This document shows, piece after piece, positions 51,167-59,509 of a stretch of 64,000 nucleotides of DNA (position 1 is its first letter; every line of letters begins with the position of its first letter). The notes below the pieces were generated by a model that did not search any database, was not told the origin of the DNA, and saw only the letters and a list, made by a program, of their open reading frames with translations. The stretch is taken from NCBI RefSeq assembly GCF_008830185.1, contig NZ_WAGX01000004.1:682001-746000 (forward strand). Direction: 5' to 3'. Origin of the DNA: Candidatus Galacturonatibacter soehngenii (GTDB taxonomy: Bacteria; Bacillota; Clostridia; Lachnospirales; Lachnospiraceae). The position numbers and the translations under genes were made by a program.

Positions 51167-52411
51167 ATGAACATTGTCGGTTTAATAACGGAATATAATC
51201 CATTTCATAATGGACATTTACATCATATAAACTTAGCTAAAAAATTAACAAACGCTGACTATGTCGTAGTAGTTATGAGTGGCAATTTCTTGCAAAGAGG
51301 AACTCCTGCTATTATTGATAAATATAAGCGAACTGAAATGGCTTTAAAATGTGGTGCAGATTTGGTAATTGAGTTACCAAGTGTTTTTGCAACAGCAAGC
51401 GCTGAGTCCTTTGCTTTGGGTGCCGTATCCCTATTACATCAGATGGGCTGTATAAACTCTTTATGCTTTGGAAGTGAATGCGGGGAAATAAAACAATTAG
51501 AAGATATTGCAGAGATTTTAACACACGAACCAAAGGAGTTTAAACAATCCTTAAAACATTTTTTAAAAGAAGGATATGTCTTTCCAGTTGCTAGAAAGAT
51601 GGCTTTGCTTCAGTACATGAAAAAAGACTTTACTTCTCAAACTGAGTTAGATACCATTTTATCAGAACCAAATAACATTCTTGCGATTGAATATATCAAA
51701 GCAATTAAAAGACTAAACAGTCCTATCAAACCAGTTACAATCAAACGTATTGTATCTGGATATCATGATACGCAGTTACATGATACAATTTGCTCTGCTT
51801 CTGCCATTCGTTCTTCCTTAAAGTTAAATGGCATGGATTGTTTTAAAAATCAAATTCCTCCAAGTGTCTATCATATCTTAGCAAAAGAATATAAAATCAC
51901 TTTTCCAATTGAAATGAATGATTTTTCTTCTTTATTAAAATACAAGCTTTTATTAGCACAAGATAAGCCTTATTCCGAATATCTTGATGTATCAGAGGCT
52001 TTAGCAAATGCTATTAGGAATCATTTAAGTGATTTCATCAATGCAGAGAGTTTTATGGAGCTTTTAAAAAACAAGCAATATACATTAACAAGAATAAACC
52101 GAAGTTTGATTCACATACTGTTAAATATAGAAACTGATGTAGCAAAAGAATATGCAGATAATGGCTATGCACAATACATTCGAATACTTGGCTTTCAGAA
52201 AACATCCCATGCATTATTATCAACCATAAAAAAGAACGCGACAATTCCAATCATAAGTAAATTAGCTAACTATAAAAAGATATTAAACCCACTTGGCATC
52301 TTGATGCTTGAGCAAGACATCTTTTCCACCGAAGTCTATCAAAGTGTTGTAACACATAAATTTAATCGTCCCCCTATGAATGAGTTTAAACAAAAACTAA
52401 TTCTACTTTAA
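51167..52411 (+). CDS. tmcAL: tRNA(Met) cytidine acetate ligase TmcAL
   Basis: TmcAL (YlbM) activates acetate with ATP and acetylates C34 of elongator tRNA-Met to ac4C, which helps accurate AUG decoding. The 414 residues begin NIVGLITEYNPFHNGHLHHI, the HxGH nucleotidyltransferase motif, followed by VVVMSGNFLQRGTPAIIDKY. Both are typical of the family. GAAAGGAAAGATAATGCG precedes the ATG. It is one of only three plus-strand proteins here and lies close to pta-ackA, which control the acetate pool it uses. Confidence 0.95.
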   Translation: MNIVGLITEYNPFHNGHLHHINLAKKLTNADYVVVVMSGNFLQRGTPAIIDKYKRTEMALKCGADLVIELPSVFATASAESFALGAVSLLHQMGCINSLCFGSECGEIKQLEDIAEILTHEPKEFKQSLKHFLKEGYVFPVARKMALLQYMKKDFTSQTELDTILSEPNNILAIEYIKAIKRLNSPIKPVTIKRIVSGYHDTQLHDTICSASAIRSSLKLNGMDCFKNQIPPSVYHILAKEYKITFPIEMNDFSSLLKYKLLLAQDKPYSEYLDVSEALANAIRNHLSDFINAESFMELLKNKQYTLTRINRSLIHILLNIETDVAKEYADNGYAQYIRILGFQKTSHALLSTIKKNATIPIISKLANYKKILNPLGILMLEQDIFSTEVYQSVVTHKFNRPPMNEFKQKLILL

Positions 52412-52429
52412 ATTCAATCGTCATACAAC

Positions 52430-52466
52430 AAAAGAACGTCTAATGTGGTGAGTTAGACGTTCTTTT
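52430..52466. terminator. Bidirectional terminator between tmcAL and the DUF711 gene
   Basis: A perfect 13-bp stem (AAAGAACGTCTAA with TTAGACGTTCTTT) with a nine-base loop lies between convergent genes and is flanked by T or A tracts on both sides. Confidence 0.88.
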
Positions 52467-52485
52467 AATTTTAATATTATGATTC

Positions 52486-53850
52486 TTAATTTTTAAAACT
52501 ATGAATTGGTGCAGGAATTCTACCTTTTCGATTAACGAACGCATCACAGGAATATTGATTCACTGGCATAATTGGAGCATATCCAAATAGTCCGCCAAAT
52601 TCAACCGTCTCTCCAACATCTTTTCCAACAACTGGAATAATTCTTACAGCTGTTGTTTTTTGATTTATCATTCCAATTGCCATTTCATCTGCTATGATTC
52701 CAGAAATCGTCGTCGCTTTTGTATTTCCTGGAATTGCAATCATATCTAATCCAACAGAGCATACACAAGTCATAGCTTCTAATTTTTCTAACGTCAAAGC
52801 CCCTGCCTGAACTGCATCTATCATTCCCTGGTCTTCGCTGACTGGAATAAATGCACCACTTAAACCGCCAACATAAGAGGATGCCATTACGCCACCTTTT
52901 TTTACCTGATCATTTAACAGTGCAAGTGCTGCCGTGGTTCCTGGTGCTCCAGCGTATTCCAAACCGATTTCACAAAGGATATCCGCAACACTGTCACCAA
53001 TTGCAGGAGTTGGTGCTAACGATAAGTCAACGATTCCAAATGGAATATTTAAGCGTTTAGAAGCTTCCTGTGCCACTAATTGACCTACTCTTGTTACCTT
53101 AAATGCAGTCTTTTTAATGGTTTCACATAGTACTTCAAAATTCTCACCACGTACCTTTGATAACGCTGTCTTTACAACACCTGGACCGCTTACTCCTACG
53201 TTGATAATTGCATCGGATTCTGTAACACCATGAAATGCTCCCGCCATAAAAGGATTATCATCTGGTGCATTACAAAACACCACTAATTTCATACAAGAAA
53301 CAGAATCAATATCCTTGGTTAACTGCGCTGTCTCAATTATGATTTCACCCATTAGTCGAACCGCATCCATATTAATACCAGTCTTTGTAGAGCCTAGATT
53401 GACAGAACTACATACCCTCTGTGTTGTTGCTAATGCCTTAGGAATGGAACGAATCAGTAACTCATCAGCCTTCGTTGTTCCCTTTGATACCAATGCAGAG
53501 TAACCACCTAGCAAGTTTACTCCCACTTCAACTGCTGCTTTATCAAGTGTTTTTGCAATAGTCACAAAATCGTCTGGCGTTTTACAAGCCGCAGCACCAA
53601 TTAATGCAATTGGTGTAACAGAAATTCTTTTATTTACAACTGGGATTCCAAACTCTTTTTCAATCTCATTACCAACTTTAACTAAATCTTTTGCTGTTGT
53701 GGTTATTTTTTCATAAATCTTTGCATTTAATTGATTCAAATCCGAATCAATACAATCTAGCAAACTGATTCCAAGTGTTATCGTTCGTACGTCTAGATTT
53801 TCCTGCTCTATCATTTTATTGGTCTCATTGACCTCAAATATATTAATCAT
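52486..53850 (-). CDS. DUF711/UPF0210 family protein
   Basis: This conserved protein has no settled biochemical function; structures place it near glycyl-radical-like folds without a radical site. The 454 residues from the ATG at 53850 (after AAAGGACTAAAAGC) include [20 protein letters not shown] and [20 protein letters not shown], both strongly family-like. An in-frame ATG at 53868 lacks a better site. An ACT-domain gene precedes it by about 80 bases, a pairing widely conserved in Firmicutes, so it may sense a small ligand or amino acid. Confidence 0.9.
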   Translation of the reverse strand: MINIFEVNETNKMIEQENLDVRTITLGISLLDCIDSDLNQLNAKIYEKITTTAKDLVKVGNEIEKEFGIPVVNKRISVTPIALIGAAACKTPDDFVTIAKTLDKAAVEVGVNLLGGYSALVSKGTTKADELLIRSIPKALATTQRVCSSVNLGSTKTGINMDAVRLMGEIIIETAQLTKDIDSVSCMKLVVFCNAPDDNPFMAGAFHGVTESDAIINVGVSGPGVVKTALSKVRGENFEVLCETIKKTAFKVTRVGQLVAQEASKRLNIPFGIVDLSLAPTPAIGDSVADILCEIGLEYAGAPGTTAALALLNDQVKKGGVMASSYVGGLSGAFIPVSEDQGMIDAVQAGALTLEKLEAMTCVCSVGLDMIAIPGNTKATTISGIIADEMAIGMINQKTTAVRIIPVVGKDVGETVEFGGLFGYAPIMPVNQYSCDAFVNRKGRIPAPIHSFKN

Positions 53851-53931
53851 GCTTTTAGTCCTTTCCATTCATAAACATTTCCATTTGATTCTTATTTCGC
53901 AAATGATAACTTTTAACTAGGCAAACGGTTA

Positions 53932-54204
53932 TTAAATTCTGTGCATTTTATTAAAAATATCTTCGAGTTGACAAGTAATCTTTACTCCAATGTCTTCTCC
54001 AATTTTATCAAGTTCCATCGCCATGTCTGAAAAAGGCTTTGCTGATTTATTTGCATCTACTATCATCATCATGTTAAAGTAATCTTGTACAATAGTTTGT
54101 GAAATATCCAAAATATTAATATTGTTTTCTGCTAAATAAGTACAAACTTTTGCGATAATACCAACGGTATCTTTTCCAACGACTGTTATAATTGTTTTTT
54201 TCAT
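53932..54204 (-). CDS. ACT-domain protein (UPF0237), partner of DUF711
   Basis: The 90 residues form a single ACT domain beginning KTIITVVGKDTVGIIAKVCT, a fold that binds amino acids and usually works as a dimer. No other domain is present. AAGAGGAGATTAAC precedes the ATG. It is usually found next to DUF711, as here, and may be its regulatory partner. Confidence 0.92.
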   Translation of the reverse strand: MKKTIITVVGKDTVGIIAKVCTYLAENNINILDISQTIVQDYFNMMMIVDANKSAKPFSDMAMELDKIGEDIGVKITCQLEDIFNKMHRI

Positions 54205-54297
54205 GTTAATCTCCTCTTATTCACTTACTAGCTTTATATCAATCACATGCTTGTGATAGGTATCATTATGCAATATTTTTTGAATTTATACAATATG

Positions 54298-55095
54298 TTA
54301 TATCGTAATTAATTCAGAAATACAATCTCTCTTTGCCACGGTAATATAAAAATCATCTGGGTTATAGGCTGCTTCTCCCATGGAAATCTCTAATCTTACA
54401 GTTTCATAAGCAAGCTCTTCATAATTGTTTTCTTGGCTTAAATGCCCTAACACCACAGCCTTTAGCTTATCACTTATTAGCTTGCAAAGTAATCTTCCAG
54501 AAAGTTCGTTGGATAAATGTCCCCTATCCCCCAATATCCTCTGCTTCAAATAATATGGATATGAACCAACCTGAAGCATATTGATATCGTGATTGGCTTC
54601 TAATAATAATACATCTAAATCCTTTAAGTTGTCTATAGTATAATCATCATATTTTCCTAAATCGGTCGCAATGGCTATTGATTTATCTTCTCGACTAATT
54701 CGATAGGCTACCGGTTGTGCCGCATCATGAGAAACTGAAAAAGGATGAACCGTAAGTTCATTTATCATAAATTCTGTATCTTCTTGTATTTCTTGAAACA
54801 AATCATCTGGAATTGCTCCTACTGATTTACTTTTTTTAATCTCATATATCGTACCTTTGGTTGCATAAATTGGAATTCCATATCGCCTTGCAAGAACCCC
54901 TAGTCCGCTGATATGGTCTGAATGTTCATGGGTAATAAGAATTCCGTTCATATCAGCTGTTTTTAGTCCAATTTGGTTTAGACCATTTTCTATTCTTTTT
55001 CCACTTATTCCTGTATCTATTATCAAGTGAGTGTTATCTGCTCCAACATAAATGCAGTTTCCACTACTTCCACTTGTTATACTACATAATCTCAT
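54298..55095 (-). CDS. MBL-fold hydrolase of the YycJ/WalJ type
   Basis: The metallo-beta-lactamase fold is shown by THEHSDH at residues 55-61, with further metal ligands in the VSHDAAQPVAYRI and LLEANHD regions. The 265-residue size fits WalJ/YycJ, which in other Firmicutes acts with WalRK in wall homeostasis or DNA repair. Here no walRK is adjacent; it follows a diguanylate cyclase gene instead. I start at 55095, six bases after TTGGAGG; an upstream in-frame ATG at 55128 overlaps a less certain region. Confidence 0.88.
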   Translation of the reverse strand: MRLCSITSGSSGNCIYVGADNTHLIIDTGISGKRIENGLNQIGLKTADMNGILITHEHSDHISGLGVLARRYGIPIYATKGTIYEIKKSKSVGAIPDDLFQEIQEDTEFMINELTVHPFSVSHDAAQPVAYRISREDKSIAIATDLGKYDDYTIDNLKDLDVLLLEANHDINMLQVGSYPYYLKQRILGDRGHLSNELSGRLLCKLISDKLKAVVLGHLSQENNYEELAYETVRLEISMGEAAYNPDDFYITVAKRDCISELITI

Positions 55096-55137
55096 TTTAT
55101 CCTCCAACTGTTCAATTGCTCTCTGCAATTCTTCCTT

Positions 55138-56793
55138 TTATTGTGGTACATATTCACCATCAAAAGTAATTCGTCCTCTTCCGCTTATCTTGGAATGGTA
55201 CATTGCTTTATCTGCCCTATCTATAAGTTCAGCTGGATTATCACAAGTAGCAGGATAAGCTGCAACTCCAATGCTTACATTGAAAAAAAGTGTACTCCCT
55301 CGATAAGACACCTCCGTTTGCTTAATCCTAGAATGTAACATATTTGTTAAATCCCTTAGTTCTTGTATCGAGAGAGGCTTACATACCATTACAAATTCTT
55401 CTCCTCCATAACGAGCCGCAAATCCATTGTGTTTTTCTGCAATATCCTTTGCCAAATTAGCGCATACTCGGATGACTTCATCGCCAAACAAATGTCCATA
55501 TGTATCATTTACTTTTTTAAACTTATCAATATCAAATAATATGACAGCTAACGGGCTCTTATTTAAAACTACATTGGATATGTATTCATTGACTTTTTGA
55601 ATCATATACGTTCGATTGTAAATTCCAGTCAAGCCGTCCTTCATCGCCATATTTTCCATCTTAGTATAAATTCTAGCATTCATAAGTGCAATGGAAAATT
55701 GTGTACTTACTCTCTCGAAAAAAGACATATTATCTACAAAATAATTATTTTTATCCTTTCCTATTACAAGCATACCAAGCCAATCTCCCTCATTCATAAG
55801 AGGATAAATGAGTAATGATTGTATCTCTGCGCCAGATAAAAAATCATATTCTCCAGTCTTTACTGCATTGTCTACATATGGCTCTCGAAACTTCTTAAAA
55901 CGTTCCACCAAGCTTCCATTTTCGATATATGAATTAAAATAATCCAAATCAATACAATTACATATTGCCCTCGAATTATACTGATAGGTATCTTCATGCT
56001 CGACTTTTACAATAATACTGCACAAATTAACAACCAATGCCTCTGACAGACTTTCCAATATTAATTTCATTAGATTTGAAATCTCCAAGGATGATGAAAT
56101 ATACTGTTGAATCAAATTCTCTATTAACATCTCTGTATTTTCGTGACTAAGTTTTTCATACACATTATCTTTTGGGAAACCTTGACTATTCATCTCCTGT
56201 CTAGTACTTTGCTTGACTTTCTTTAATTCCGTTTTTAATTTTTCTAATTCCAGATTATTTTCCGCAAAAACTTGAGATGTTATTATAATAAATAATGTCA
56301 TATAAGCGACCAAGATGAGGTAAAAAATTATACCTTGTATCATTGCATCTACGCTTTTCAATAATATAATCCGAGTGCATGCCGTTATAAACATTGGAAT
56401 TGTTGTGATATAAAATAATAACAATTTATCTCGCAATCTTACGACGTTTGTTAAGTACAATACTTGTACCAAGAGAATCACAAAATATAACATAAATAAA
56501 GCCGCAATATATGGTATTTGACTTAAGACTACGTTTGCTAAAGCCCACATAGCCATTGGAATTCGAATTCCTAGAAGGATTCGAAAATTAAATTTATAAC
56601 GAAAACATGCAAATATATAGTCGCAACCTACCAATACAATAATAAAAACTCTTGAAAATATTAAACGGGATAAATTATATTCCCATATATTAGCAAATAC
56701 ACCTAATACATATAAAACTATAAAAACAGTTATAAACAAAATACGAATCTTGGCAATCTGTGCATGAATTTTAAAAAGTTTTGCAGAATTCAC
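55138..56793 (-). CDS. Membrane diguanylate cyclase (GGDEF) with N-terminal spans and a GAF-like domain
   Basis: This is a probable c-di-GMP synthase. Residues about 1-185 hold several membrane spans; a coiled coil then leads to a GAF-like region (about 225-385), followed by a GGDEF domain. The active site reads ARYGGEEFVMV, with GGEEF at 463-467, so catalysis is expected. The inhibitory RxxD site should lie five residues upstream but reads EKHN, so product inhibition is probably absent. The start is a GTG six bases after the FtsA-like gene. No EAL or HD-GYP gene is in the window. Confidence 0.92.
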   Translation of the reverse strand: MNSAKLFKIHAQIAKIRILFITVFIVLYVLGVFANIWEYNLSRLIFSRVFIIVLVGCDYIFACFRYKFNFRILLGIRIPMAMWALANVVLSQIPYIAALFMLYFVILLVQVLYLTNVVRLRDKLLLFYITTIPMFITACTRIILLKSVDAMIQGIIFYLILVAYMTLFIIITSQVFAENNLELEKLKTELKKVKQSTRQEMNSQGFPKDNVYEKLSHENTEMLIENLIQQYISSSLEISNLMKLILESLSEALVVNLCSIIVKVEHEDTYQYNSRAICNCIDLDYFNSYIENGSLVERFKKFREPYVDNAVKTGEYDFLSGAEIQSLLIYPLMNEGDWLGMLVIGKDKNNYFVDNMSFFERVSTQFSIALMNARIYTKMENMAMKDGLTGIYNRTYMIQKVNEYISNVVLNKSPLAVILFDIDKFKKVNDTYGHLFGDEVIRVCANLAKDIAEKHNGFAARYGGEEFVMVCKPLSIQELRDLTNMLHSRIKQTEVSYRGSTLFFNVSIGVAAYPATCDNPAELIDRADKAMYHSKISGRGRITFDGEYVPQ

Positions 56794-56799
56794 TTTGAT

Positions 56800-58902
56800 C
56801 TATTCCTTCCAATAAATTTCAATTACATCCAAAGAATTTAGCTCTTGTGTATATTTTGCCTTTTCTCCGTTTAACAATGTTACAATTTCTCTGCCTCTTG
56901 AACTTCTCAAATCAAAATCGATCCAATCAAAAATATCTACAAACACATATTTGCTCTTTCCCTTTAATGTAACCAATTTATTATTAACCGTAACATCCAA
57001 AGAAATCTGCGTTGGTTCACTCTGATTTGCTTTTGAAGAATCTTGAACGATTACATCGCTTTCTATTTTATCCATCTTACTTTGTTCCATATCTTGGCTA
57101 ACTTCTTTCACACAGCTTACTTCTTCCATAAAATCAACGTCATTTATTTTTTTTAAAGAGATAGAAAAATTCTCATATACTTTTTCATCCAAATCCGCAG
57201 GATTATTATTGACGAACAATTCTACATCTTGCTCTATTTCAATGTCCATAAATGCAAGAATCTGGGCTACTGTGTAATAATTTCTCATAACTATGTCATC
57301 ATTTTCTTGTATGTTATAATAGTTTGAAACAATTTGTCCATTCACTTGTGCGTATTGAGGGCATTTTACCTTTTTGCCATCGACAATAATATCAATGGTA
57401 TTATGATATTCAGGTATTTTTTCGATTGTAAGTTCTGCATCTTTTCCAGCGGTTGATCCAATGATTTGAATTTTATCATTTGCTTCTATTCTAGTATTAA
57501 TACCAACTGGATTACCATTTAATGTAACAATAGCCGCTTCACCTAGCTGACCACGTATCATACGTTTTTTCCCATTTATCGTAAAGTTTAATTCCTTTCC
57601 TCTTCTTGGAAATAACTCCTCGTTAGGGAAACCAGTCTGAATGGCAACATCAACAATGGTTAAACGGTTGTTATTATATAACTTTATTCTTTCGCCATTA
57701 AAGTTAACAAAAATAAAATTATTCTTCTGGTCATAAAAGTTCAAACAAATTCCAACTGGTGTTACCAATAATGGATCTTTTTTAATATTCTCTTGAAAGA
57801 AATTAACATCTCCTAATACTTCTTCTCCACGAAGTGCAACCCTTTCTTTTGGAAGTCCTAAAAAAACAGAAAGACTTTCTATAAATCCACTTATTTTACC
57901 ACCACCACCAACTACAAAAACTGCACTTACTGTCTTTCCACCGTTTAGTTCAATGATTTTATCTGCGATTTCCTTTGTAACCTCTTCTACCATAGGCCTT
58001 ACCATATCTTGTAACTCTTTTTGCTCAACCTTTATCTTATTGCCCATAATATCTTTGTATGTAATGGTCTTTTTTCTTGTTCCCAGCTCAAACTTTATTT
58101 TTTCTGCTGTCTTAAAATCAATCAGACAATGTCTTGCGATGACTTCTGTTAATTCGTCTCCCGCTCTTGGAATCATTCCATATGCAATAATACTTCCATC
58201 TTTAGTAATAGAAATATCTGAGGTTCCTGCTCCCACATCCACCAACGCGATATTTAACATACGATATACCTGTGGAATTGCAATATTAATAGCGGCAATC
58301 GGCTCTAATGTTAGGTTCGCGACTTCTAGATCCGCTATTCCAACTGCTGTATTTAAACCAGATACCACCTCTTCTGGCAAAAAAGTAGCGATTATTTCAG
58401 CCCCAATTTTATTTGCTTTGTGGTTCTCAAGGTTACCAATGATATAATTATTTAGGTAATATTTTACAACTGTATATCCTACACAATAAAAATTAATACC
58501 TGTATCGTTGTTTGCACGAATTACATCATGTGCCTTCTCAACTCCCAGCGAATCCAATGAGTAAATATGCTCTTGATTGATTAAGGTTTCTTCTCCAAAC
58601 TCATACTCAGTTGTTACTGTAACCGTTCTAAGTACTCGTCCCGCAGCAGCAATACAAACTTGTGATAGCTGGCGGCCAATTTGTTTTTCTAACTGTTTTT
58701 TTACAATGGATATTGTTTCGCCAACTTTATTGATGTCATGAATCTGACCATCCATCATTGCACGGGTATCATGTTCTTTTACATATTGAGCTACTACATT
58801 AAATTTGTCCCTCTCCTTATACCCTACGGTTCCTACAATACTTCTTGTCCCTATATCGAGTCCAAAAACTAAATGTTGTGGATACTTAACCATATCTGCC
58901 AA
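56800..58902 (-). CDS. FtsA-like actin-fold ATPase with long beta-rich C-terminal extension
   Basis: The N-terminal 370 residues match the FtsA/PilM actin fold: VFGLDIGTRSIVGTVGYKER is the phosphate 1 loop, DVGAGTSDISITKDGSIIAY phosphate 2, and VFVVGGGGKISGF the adenosine loop. FtsA itself is about 420 residues; this protein has 700. The extra 300 residues contain several beta-rich units with NG turns, e.g. VTLNGNPVGINTRIEANDKI and a similar one at the very C-terminus. There is no ftsZ nearby, so a role other than standard division is possible. The start is a TTG nine bases after GGGAGG, which lies inside coaE. Confidence 0.85.
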   Translation of the reverse strand: MADMVKYPQHLVFGLDIGTRSIVGTVGYKERDKFNVVAQYVKEHDTRAMMDGQIHDINKVGETISIVKKQLEKQIGRQLSQVCIAAAGRVLRTVTVTTEYEFGEETLINQEHIYSLDSLGVEKAHDVIRANNDTGINFYCVGYTVVKYYLNNYIIGNLENHKANKIGAEIIATFLPEEVVSGLNTAVGIADLEVANLTLEPIAAINIAIPQVYRMLNIALVDVGAGTSDISITKDGSIIAYGMIPRAGDELTEVIARHCLIDFKTAEKIKFELGTRKKTITYKDIMGNKIKVEQKELQDMVRPMVEEVTKEIADKIIELNGGKTVSAVFVVGGGGKISGFIESLSVFLGLPKERVALRGEEVLGDVNFFQENIKKDPLLVTPVGICLNFYDQKNNFIFVNFNGERIKLYNNNRLTIVDVAIQTGFPNEELFPRRGKELNFTINGKKRMIRGQLGEAAIVTLNGNPVGINTRIEANDKIQIIGSTAGKDAELTIEKIPEYHNTIDIIVDGKKVKCPQYAQVNGQIVSNYYNIQENDDIVMRNYYTVAQILAFMDIEIEQDVELFVNNNPADLDEKVYENFSISLKKINDVDFMEEVSCVKEVSQDMEQSKMDKIESDVIVQDSSKANQSEPTQISLDVTVNNKLVTLKGKSKYVFVDIFDWIDFDLRSSRGREIVTLLNGEKAKYTQELNSLDVIEIYWKE

Positions 58903-58903
58903 T

Positions 58904-59500
58904 TTAATGCTCCTCCCTTAATGCCTCATCTATTTGTATCTGTGTATCATATTCTTTACTATTGTTGTCTATTACAACCGTACATTTCTTTCGAAAGTCC
59001 TCTTCTGTTAGCTGGCTTTTCATGATGTAATCAATTTTGTCATCACTATAACCTCTTGCCATTTTCAAACGTTGCCTTCTTATGTCTGCATGCGCATAAA
59101 TATACCATACTTCATCACATATCAAATCATATCTATCTTCTAATAACAACGCCGCTTCTATAATGAAAAATGAAAGTTTCCCTTTTTCTCTTTCTCTCTT
59201 GATTTCTCCTACAATATATTCCTTCACTTTTGGATGAACAATGGCATTTAACTTGAGTCGTTTCTTTTCATCTTCAAAAACGATGTGAGCCAGACGTTGT
59301 CTATTGATTGTCATATCTGCATTTAGTATATTACTTCCAAACTCCTCGACAATCGAATAGTAGCAAGACTGACCAGGCTCCTCAAGCATATGAGCAACCT
59401 GATCTGCCATTATCACTCTGGCGTTATAGTTTTTTTGTATATAATTTAATACACTACTTTTACCTGCTCCGATACCGCCTGTAATTCCAATTATCTTCAT
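58904..59500 (-). CDS. coaE: Dephospho-CoA kinase CoaE
   Basis: CoaE phosphorylates dephospho-CoA, the last step in coenzyme A synthesis. The P-loop GITGGIGAGKSSVLNYI is at the N-terminus, and DQVAHMLEEPGQ follows in the substrate region; FIIEAALLLE is the third family motif. The 198-residue size is normal. It lies between polA and the FtsA-like gene, and polA-coaE is a common Firmicutes order. Confidence 0.96.
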   Translation of the reverse strand: MKIIGITGGIGAGKSSVLNYIQKNYNARVIMADQVAHMLEEPGQSCYYSIVEEFGSNILNADMTINRQRLAHIVFEDEKKRLKLNAIVHPKVKEYIVGEIKREREKGKLSFFIIEAALLLEDRYDLICDEVWYIYAHADIRRQRLKMARGYSDDKIDYIMKSQLTEEDFRKKCTVVIDNNSKEYDTQIQIDEALREEH

Positions 59501-59509
59501 CTTAACACC

